Below are positions 56,313 to 60,905 of a DNA stretch of 60,905 bases, piece after piece. Within the stretch, counting starts at the first letter, position 1, and each line of letters opens with the position of its first letter. Made by a program: the position numbers and the translations under genes. The notes under the pieces are model-generated. The model did not search any database, was not told the DNA's origin, and saw nothing but the letters and a program-made list of their open reading frames with translations. Source of the DNA: a virus; the IMG/VR virus record IMGVR_UViG_3300031616_000005, positions 1 through 60,905 of that record. One strand, 5' to 3'.

Positions 56313-56548
56313 TCGCGATCGTCGCGGACCGCTACGAGGACGCGGCCGACTACATGCAGGTGGCGTCGGCCGTGCCCGGCCAGGACACGGCGTGGATCAT
56401 CGTGCTACGGCCCGAGGACATCCGTCCGGGGCTGGTGCTCACCGGCGCGGTCTTCCTCGCCGACGGTGAGGCCGGCAAGACGGTACACCGCGCGCTCGCG
56501 GCGGGCGGCCTGGGCGAGCCGGAGAACCCGCAGGCCGTCGAGAACTGA
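56309..56548 (+). CDS. 79-residue tail-region hypothetical protein
   Basis: ATGA overlap with paralogue C. Mixed alpha/beta. Its last 144 bases are antisense to the minus-strand membrane gene at 56405. Confidence 0.5.
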   Translation: MIAIVADRYEDAADYMQVASAVPGQDTAWIIVLRPEDIRPGLVLTGAVFLADGEAGKTVHRALAAGGLGEPENPQAVEN

Positions 56549-56806
56549 GCAGGCGAAGAGCGTGACGACCGTTATCCGAACCTCGTCCCGGCCCGGGTAG
56601 GTGAGCCATACGTTGTTGGCCACCCCCATGCCCATGAATAGCACGAGCGAGGTGCGGAACGCCATCAGGTGGCGGCCCTCGCGGGTCAGGCGCCAATCGC
56701 CCCGGGTCGACACGGCGTAGAGGATCACCCAGGCGAAGAGGCCGAAGAAGGCGACGGCGAAGGCGCCGGTGACCAGCCAGTCAGCCGTGTCGAGGTGGTG
56801 GGTCAC
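56405..56806 (-). CDS. Three-helix membrane protein, possible lysis role
   Basis: 133 residues from GTG 56806, overlapping the stop of the upstream gene. Helices at ~9-32, ~46-65 and ~75-92, charged C-terminus. Position beside lysis genes suggests a holin or antiholin-like role. The C-terminal third overlaps a plus-strand gene head-on. Confidence 0.5.
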   Translation of the reverse strand: MTHHLDTADWLVTGAFAVAFFGLFAWVILYAVSTRGDWRLTREGRHLMAFRTSLVLFMGMGVANNVWLTYPGRDEVRITVVTLFACSVLDGLRVLRLAQAARRERAVYRLAGLTVGEEDRAGEHQPRTDVLGP

Positions 56807-57051
56807 GATCCGCTCCCTAGCGCGCCGCGCACCAGCTCGGCGAGGTGGTTCCGACTGTTCGTGCGCTCCAGGGCGCGGCCGGTAGCCGCTACAGCTGGCC
56901 GGCGGGCCTGGGCCCGCAAGTATGCGTCGCGTGCGGCCAGGGCTGCCTCACGGGCCTTGCGGAGGTCGTCGCTCGCCTCGTCGCCGGTCACGGCCGGCGG
57001 CGTGATGGTGGTCCGCACGGGCTTGCGCCCCCTCTGCCATGGCCACTTCAT
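56803..57051 (-). CDS. 82-residue basic helical protein
   Basis: ATG 57051, overlapping both neighbours by 4 bases. KWPWQRGRKPVRTT start (membrane-surface-like) and an Ala/Arg-rich helix. Similar short proteins sit beside actinophage lysis genes; role unknown. Confidence 0.5.
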   Translation of the reverse strand: MKWPWQRGRKPVRTTITPPAVTGDEASDDLRKAREAALAARDAYLRAQARRPAVAATGRALERTNSRNHLAELVRGALGSGS

Positions 57052-57371
57052 CGGCGGGTTAGCTCCTGTCGGATGACCTCGATCGCCCGTACCACGGTGT
57101 CCATGCCGGGCAGTAGCTTGTCGAGCTGGTCTGACTGCTCCTCCACCGTCTTCTGGAGGCTTCTGGTGGCATCCTCCCACGACAGGCGCACCTTGACCTG
57201 ATCGTCCAGGCGCGCCTCCCAGGACTTCGTCAGCCGCTCCAGTTCCCTCGCGTGCTGCTCGCGGTCTTCGGTGACCCGCTTGCCCACGTATGAGACGAAG
57301 GTACGTCCGACGAGCACGAACAGCACGACCGCCGCCGCCCCCAACGAGAGTTGGCCCACCCACGGCTCCAA
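57048..57371 (-). CDS. Membrane-anchored coiled-coil protein
   Basis: 107 residues from TTG 57371. One N-terminal helix (~8-30) and a coiled coil (~35-95, EREQHARELERLTKSWE-like). First gene of the three-gene minus-strand lysis-side operon. Resembles spanin- or holin-accessory proteins in layout only. Confidence 0.5.
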   Translation of the reverse strand: MEPWVGQLSLGAAAVVLFVLVGRTFVSYVGKRVTEDREQHARELERLTKSWEARLDDQVKVRLSWEDATRSLQKTVEEQSDQLDKLLPGMDTVVRAIEVIRQELTRR

Positions 57372-57448
57372 TGTCGCCCCCGTTTCGCATTCGGTTACTG
57401 CCCGTCATCGTAAGGGGTGGATCTGACGTCCGGGAGTACGCTCCCACC

Positions 57449-58288
57449 ATGACCAGCCGACAGCACCAGGACTGGCTGAACCACGGCAAGCCGGACTCTG
57501 GCCTCGCCCTGCCGCTCCAGCTCCTGGCAAACACCCTCGCAGCAGCCGGCTACACGGTGTACGTGTACCCGAACGATGCGCATCTCGACGCCGAGCCGCC
57601 CGAGGATCACACGTACTACGCGGAGACCGGCTGGCCCGGCAACTCCCCGAAGTGGTGGCGTCACGCCATCGACATCATGCCGCCGCCCGGCGGGCGAGGT
57701 CTGCCCTCCCTGACGACGCTCGGCCAGACCATCTTCAACGAGCGCCAGGCCGGCGGCGTCACCTGGCTCAAGTACATGAACTGGCCCAGCGACGGGAGCC
57801 TGTCCCACGCCGTGCACGACCGGTGGCAGCCGAACCACGTCCGCTCCTCGTCGAGCGACACTGGGCACATTCACCTGAGCAGCATCACAGGCGTCGAGAC
57901 GCGCGACGATTCGTACAACCCGCTGACCGGCATCGTGGTCGTCGGGAGCCCCGGCGTGCCGGCACCGTCCGGGCTGCTCGTGGACGGCAAGCTTGGGCCC
58001 AACACGGTCTCGACCTGGCAGCGCATCATGCACACCGCCGTGGACGGCGTGATCACTCAGCCGCCTGGCCATTCCGATCTGACCAAGGCCGTGCAGCGGC
58101 ACCTGAACGCGGCCATCGGCGCGGCGCTCATCGTGGACGGTCAGGGCATCCAGCAAGGCGGCCCCGCCTCGCACACCACGCGGGCGCTCCAGCGCTACCT
58201 GGGCACCCCGCAGGACGGCGTGATCTCCTCGCCGGTCTCCGACGTGGTGAAGGCTGTCCAGAGCCGGCTCAACCTCGGGTGGTTCTGA
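57449..58288 (+). CDS. Endolysin
   Basis: 279 residues from ATG 57449. Catalytic half (~1-165): WWRHAIDIMP near residues 69-79 and DTGHIHLS near 137-144 give His/Asp/His ligands like M15 (VanY-type) peptidases. C-terminal half (~170-279) carries peptidoglycan-binding-type units (LLVDGKLGPNTVSTWQ, LTKAVQRHLNA, TTRALQRYLGTPQDGVIS). Directly followed by a holin gene. Cuts peptidoglycan peptides; enzyme class is inferred from motif pattern. Confidence 0.75.
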   Translation: MTSRQHQDWLNHGKPDSGLALPLQLLANTLAAAGYTVYVYPNDAHLDAEPPEDHTYYAETGWPGNSPKWWRHAIDIMPPPGGRGLPSLTTLGQTIFNERQAGGVTWLKYMNWPSDGSLSHAVHDRWQPNHVRSSSSDTGHIHLSSITGVETRDDSYNPLTGIVVVGSPGVPAPSGLLVDGKLGPNTVSTWQRIMHTAVDGVITQPPGHSDLTKAVQRHLNAAIGAALIVDGQGIQQGGPASHTTRALQRYLGTPQDGVISSPVSDVVKAVQSRLNLGWF

Positions 58289-58593
58289 TGGACGGCTCTT
58301 CCGTGCTCCAGCTGCTCGGCGCCGCACCCAGCTGGTCGCTTCTCGTCGGCGCGCTTCTGCCGCTCGCGGTCGCGGTCGTCAACCGCAAGGGCTGGCCGCG
58401 CTGGGCGAAGGCGCTTTGCTCGATCGTGTGCTGCGTCCTGGCGGCGGCCGGTACGGTGTGGCTCGCCGGCTCGTTCAACGTCCACGACTGGGCCGGCACC
58501 CTCGCGGTCGTCGCGGCGGCGGCCTACTCCTCGTTCCACTGGGTGTGGCAGCAGGCCGGCGTAACCCAGGCGGTGGAGGCGAAGACCGGGTGA
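58288..58593 (+). CDS. Holin
   Basis: 101 residues, TGATG overlap with the endolysin. Membrane helices at ~15-32, ~43-61 and ~68-86, short charged C-terminus. Size, topology and position fit an actinophage holin that releases the endolysin. Confidence 0.75.
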   Translation: MDGSSVLQLLGAAPSWSLLVGALLPLAVAVVNRKGWPRWAKALCSIVCCVLAAAGTVWLAGSFNVHDWAGTLAVVAAAAYSSFHWVWQQAGVTQAVEAKTG

Positions 58594-58949
58594 CCGACCG
58601 CGAGTACCTGATCGAGGTGCTGCGACATCTCGCGGACCTGCACCGCAAGGTAGACGGGCTGATCCGGGGGCATAATGCTCTGGTACGCCTGATCCGATTT
58701 GAGGGAGACCAGATGTCCGCAGTCTCGGACGCCATCCTCGCCGAGGACGCGAAGACCGTCGCGCTCGTCGAGTCCGTCAAGGACTTGATCAACAAGCTCA
58801 ACAACGGCAACAACACGCTCGACGCGGAGACCACAGCGGCGCTCGCGACGCTGGACGGCCACCTCGGTGACGTGTCGCAGGAAGTCGCGGACGCCGAGGC
58901 CCCCCCGGTCACCGCGAGCGGCCCGGACGCCGGCACCGTGGGCGTCTGA
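58590..58949 (+). CDS. Coiled-coil protein after the holin
   Basis: 119 residues from GTG 58590 (GTGA overlap). Heptad-like helices at ~5-30 and ~45-75, Pro/Asp-rich end. Could be a lysis regulator or tail accessory; unknown. Confidence 0.5.
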   Translation: MTDREYLIEVLRHLADLHRKVDGLIRGHNALVRLIRFEGDQMSAVSDAILAEDAKTVALVESVKDLINKLNNGNNTLDAETTAALATLDGHLGDVSQEVADAEAPPVTASGPDAGTVGV

Positions 58950-58961
58950 CCCCGAACGCGC

Positions 58962-58994
58962 GAACGGCCCTCAGGGAATCCCTGAGGGCCGTTC
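58962..58994. terminator. Bidirectional terminator, repeat copy B
   Basis: GAACGGCCCTCAGGG / CCCTGAGGGCCGTTC, 15-bp perfect stem with loop AAT, ending in a T-rich foot. Shares its arms with 18677-18721. Both lie between convergent genes. Confidence 0.8.
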
Positions 58995-59010
58995 TGTGTG
59001 TGCCGGGCCG

Positions 59011-59199
59011 CTACAGCGCGGCGCGAAGCTTCGCGATCAGGGCCTGGATGTCGGCCATCTCCTCGGCTACCCCCTGGCCGGTACCGGTGATGGTGCCACG
59101 CCGCAGGCCGTCGTGGTAGTCCATCGCCAGGGCGATCAGCGCGCTGATGTCGTCGCTGTCCAGCGCCTTCAGTGCGCTGAGGTCCACAGCCACTCCCAT
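59011..59199 (-). CDS. 62-residue helical hypothetical protein
   Basis: Start uncertain: ATG 59199, GTG 59193 (GAGG 6 bases upstream) and GTG 59187 (GGAG upstream) are all possible. Body LSALKALDSDDISALIALAM and EEMADIQALIAKLRAAL, acidic helical bundle. Last gene of the left minus-strand operon. Confidence 0.5.
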   Translation of the reverse strand: MGVAVDLSALKALDSDDISALIALAMDYHDGLRRGTITGTGQGVAEEMADIQALIAKLRAAL

Positions 59200-59255
59200 C
59201 CTCGGTGGACCATGTCGATCCACCATCCGGTCACGTCGGCGAGCCAATCGATCAT
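59169..59255 (-). CDS. 28-residue Trp-rich micro-ORF
   Basis: ATG 59255 overlaps the stop of the upstream gene by one base (TGATG). Six Trp in 28 residues (GWWID, GWEWLWT), amphipathic. Its end overlaps the next gene in another frame. Could be a membrane-active peptide or chance. Confidence 0.3.
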   Translation of the reverse strand: MIDWLADVTGWWIDMVHRGWEWLWTSAH

Positions 59256-59590
59256 CAGCGCTTCGCCCCCGACAGCGCCTCGGTGATCAGGGCGGCCACG
59301 TGGTCATTGGCCAGCGCGGTACTGGCCGGCTCCAGGTCGGCGGCAAGACGCTCCAGCTGGCCATCGAGCCAGCCGATCGACCGGAGCGAGCCGAAGCAGG
59401 CCCACCCGCGCATGTCGACGACGGCCGCGTAGATGTAGTCGAGCGGCTTCCGGTTGGCGATGTGCCGGCGGATCTCGTCGGTGCGCATCCGGATCATCTC
59501 CTGACTGGCGGGGGTGAACTTGCGCTCCGCAGCCGCGTCGATCGTGGTCAGGTGGGTGAGCAACGTCTGCGTGTCCTGGATCTTGGCCAT
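59255..59590 (-). CDS. 111-residue hypothetical protein
   Basis: ATG 59590 with GGGAG upstream. Helical (LLTHLTTIDAAAERKFTPAS, MRTDEIRRHIANRKPLDYIY). First gene under promoter copy 11. Unknown function. Confidence 0.55.
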   Translation of the reverse strand: MAKIQDTQTLLTHLTTIDAAAERKFTPASQEMIRMRTDEIRRHIANRKPLDYIYAAVVDMRGWACFGSLRSIGWLDGQLERLAADLEPASTALANDHVAALITEALSGAKR

Positions 59591-59611
59591 TGCGACTCCC
59601 TTGGTAGCACT

Positions 59612-59657
59612 CCCTGTATGAGACAACTATACACGGCGCTTGACAGCAGTGTCAAGC
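59612..59657 (-). promoter_or_regulatory. Promoter-operator copy 11 with second palindrome
   Basis: Minus strand: -35 TTGACA, 18-base spacer, -10 TATAGT. Operator CCCTGTATG, 7 bases, TATACACGG (59612-59636). GCTTGAC-N6-GTCAAGC (59638-59657) is a perfect palindrome over the -35. Confidence 0.72.
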
Positions 59658-59951
59658 GAGACCGCTGTAGGCCCCTCCGGTACGCCTGGCCTCGTTCTTC
59701 GTCCGTCGGGCCCGTGCGGCGGAAGCCAGCGCACCTCCGAAGTGCTCCAGGTCCCGCAGGAAGTCGTCCTGGGCGATGCCGTCGAGCGTCTCCCGGAACG
59801 TTGCGTCCTCGCGGCCGTTGAACAGCGTGGCCACGACCATGCCGCGCCGGAACTTCTCCACGACGTCGGCGAACGCCTTGACGTTCCGGATGATCTCTGC
59901 CGGATCCATCTGGATGATCTGCGCGATGTCGACGTCTTCCAGGTCAGCCAT
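59652..59951 (-). CDS. 99-residue hypothetical protein
   Basis: ATG 59951, overlapping the end of the upstream gene. Helical acidic N-terminus (DLEDVDIAQIIQMDPAEIIR), basic C-terminus. Ends inside the palindrome of promoter copy 11. Confidence 0.55.
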   Translation of the reverse strand: MADLEDVDIAQIIQMDPAEIIRNVKAFADVVEKFRRGMVVATLFNGREDATFRETLDGIAQDDFLRDLEHFGGALASAARARRTKNEARRTGGAYSGLA

Positions 59952-60423
59952 TGCCCGTCTCCAGTTCTGGCATGGTCTCGCCGGCCAGGGCGTAGGCCCT
60001 CGCGGACGCGGCCATGCGCTTCTTCGTCTCCGGCGCGATCGTGATCGAGGTGGAGTGGTAGACGCCGGCCTGCGTCCAGGCAAGAAACGCGGGGAGTTCG
60101 ATGCCCTCGCCCTTGGCGTGTGCGGCCAGTTCGGCGATGACCCGCTTGCGGAAGGTGGCGTTGCGGAAGTCCACCGTCGTGCGCTCGATCATCTCCCCCG
60201 GGTATGCCTCGCGGGCCCAGTCGATGAAGGCGGCATTGTCGGTGACGACGGCCCCGCCGCTCGTGGTGTTCACGGTGACCCTGGAGCCGTCTTCCAGCGT
60301 CCATGAGGGCGCCGTGTGGTTCTCCTCCAGCTCCGTGCGGGCCTCGGTCGTCAGCGCCTCCCTGAGAGCCGCAGCGGCAGCCTCGTGGGCGGCTATCTGC
60401 ACGATCACGTCCTTGCGGTTCAC
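59944..60423 (-). CDS. 159-residue hypothetical protein
   Basis: GTG 60423 overlaps the previous stop (GTGA). Helical N-terminus (HEAAAAALREALTTEARTEL), central strands (WTLEDGSRVTVNTTSGGAV), then DWAREAYPGEMIERTTVDF. Recurrent in actinophage early operons; role unknown. Confidence 0.55.
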   Translation of the reverse strand: MNRKDVIVQIAAHEAAAAALREALTTEARTELEENHTAPSWTLEDGSRVTVNTTSGGAVVTDNAAFIDWAREAYPGEMIERTTVDFRNATFRKRVIAELAAHAKGEGIELPAFLAWTQAGVYHSTSITIAPETKKRMAASARAYALAGETMPELETGNG

Positions 60424-60599
60424 GGCGTCGACCCCTCGACCGGGATGGCCAGGGCCCGCGCGATGCCCACGGCGCACTTCTCCACGGCATCCATGCCGCT
60501 CCAGCCATGCTCGCCGTGGTTCGCCCAGGTGATCAGCTCGCCGTCCAGCCAGACCTCCAGGGTCTCGTCATCGGGCCGACGGATCTCCAGCTTGATCAC
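60420..60599 (-). CDS. 59-residue hypothetical protein
   Basis: GTG 60599 overlaps the stop of the 85-residue gene and its own stop overlaps the next GTG, so the three are coupled. IKLEIRRPDDETLEVWLDGE start, then GWSGMDAVEKCAVGIARALA; GWSGMD also occurs in the protein at 18731. Confidence 0.55.
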   Translation of the reverse strand: MIKLEIRRPDDETLEVWLDGELITWANHGEHGWSGMDAVEKCAVGIARALAIPVEGSTP

Positions 60600-60853
60600 G
60601 GTGTTGCGACCTCATCGATCTTGAAGGTGCCGTAGCGCCCGCCGCCGATGTGGCCCAGGCCCTCATCGATCGAGCACGTGACGGTGTAGCCGCTGCTGAC
60701 CAGGTAGCCACCCGCGTACGTGTGGACCAGGTAAGCCACGTCGTCGTTCGTCGTGGGCTCGCCCGTCTTCTCGTTCGTGGTGGGCACGAGGAGCGGTGGC
60801 ACGTCGTGCTTGCGGCCGATCCGGTCGAAGGTGACCTTGAACGTTGTTGCCAC
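60596..60853 (-). CDS. 85-residue hypothetical protein across the genome join
   Basis: GTG 60853 with GAGAGG upstream. Beta-rich (TTFKVTFDRIG, YLVHTYAGGYLVSSGYTVTC). Complete here; its first 32 codons appear again at 1-97. In the circular genome it follows the ERF gene and a hairpin. Confidence 0.6.
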   Translation of the reverse strand: MATTFKVTFDRIGRKHDVPPLLVPTTNEKTGEPTTNDDVAYLVHTYAGGYLVSSGYTVTCSIDEGLGHIGGGRYGTFKIDEVATP

Positions 60854-60905
60854 GTGCTGTCCTCTCGGGTGCGGAGTGGCGGGCCCGGGCGGCGGGCCCC
60901 CGGCC
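60757..60905. repeat. Terminal overlap: second copy
   Basis: Same sequence as 1-149 except in the last ~25 bases, where the perfect hairpin of the first copy is scrambled. Defines a genome unit of about 60,756 bases. Confidence 0.9.

Noticed and set aside
1-60905. Search for an integrase, attachment site, transposase or insertion sequence
   Set aside because: None recognised by motif; no terminal inverted repeats flanking a transposase-like frame.

Overview
The window is essentially one complete genome of a tailed, siphovirus-type bacteriophage of a high-GC actinobacterium. Evidence: GC-rich codon use throughout, frequent GTG and TTG starts, a dense HK97-type head and long-tail gene order (terminase, portal, MuF-like protein, capsid protease, major capsid protein, connectors, major tail protein, tail chaperones, tape measure, minor tail proteins, endolysin, holin), and head and tail proteins of the kind seen in Streptomyces/Micromonosporaceae phages. 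The host genus cannot be fixed from sequence alone. The first 149 bases recur at the end (60757-60905), and one gene runs across the join, so the unit is about 60,756 bp, circular or terminally redundant. No integrase, DNA polymerase, primase or helicase was recognised. A virulent or decaying-temperate life style that leans on host replication is the simplest reading.

Layout. (a) 59000-60853 continuing through the join to 3717, minus strand: early genes, including an ERF-type single-strand annealing protein, a helicase-loader-like protein and a winged-helix replication protein. (b) 3819-8931, plus strand: HNH protein, ParB/DGQHR-type pair, a DUF932 protein and membrane proteins. (c) 8945-10776: a strong promoter followed by 1.8 kb with no convincing gene, filled with tRNA-like elements, many with abnormal anticodon arms. 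(d) 10777-18668, plus strand: about 20 small genes, mostly membrane, zinc-ribbon or helix-turn-helix proteins, a lipoprotein and a BRO/ANT antirepressor. (e) 18731-19626, minus strand: two genes. (f) 19713-21087: eleven consecutive tiny proteins, each with a hydrophobic segment, mostly linked by 4-base stop/start overlaps. (g) 22021-34465: packaging and head genes, a normal tRNA with anticodon CAT, and a 1575-residue protein joining helical repeats, a Nudix domain and an ADP-ribosyltransferase-like domain. (h) 34520-38231: a nine-gene minus-strand island inserted in the head operon, including a NADAR/YbiA-type gene. (i) 38521-56548: capsid, connectors, tail and host-recognition genes. (j) 56405-58949: lysis genes on both strands.

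How it fits together. Non-structural operons share a promoter-operator element (left arm CCCTGTATG, 7-base gap, right arm CATACAGGG) found eleven times and overlapping the -10 region. Structural and lysis genes lack it, which suggests one regulator controls the early/accessory programme. Three minus-strand copies carry a second palindrome over the -35 box. Strong hairpins separate operons. The recognised activities suggest recombination-dependent replication, interference with NAD/ADP-ribose chemistry, heavy remodelling of the host membrane, and an unusual tRNA-like RNA locus.
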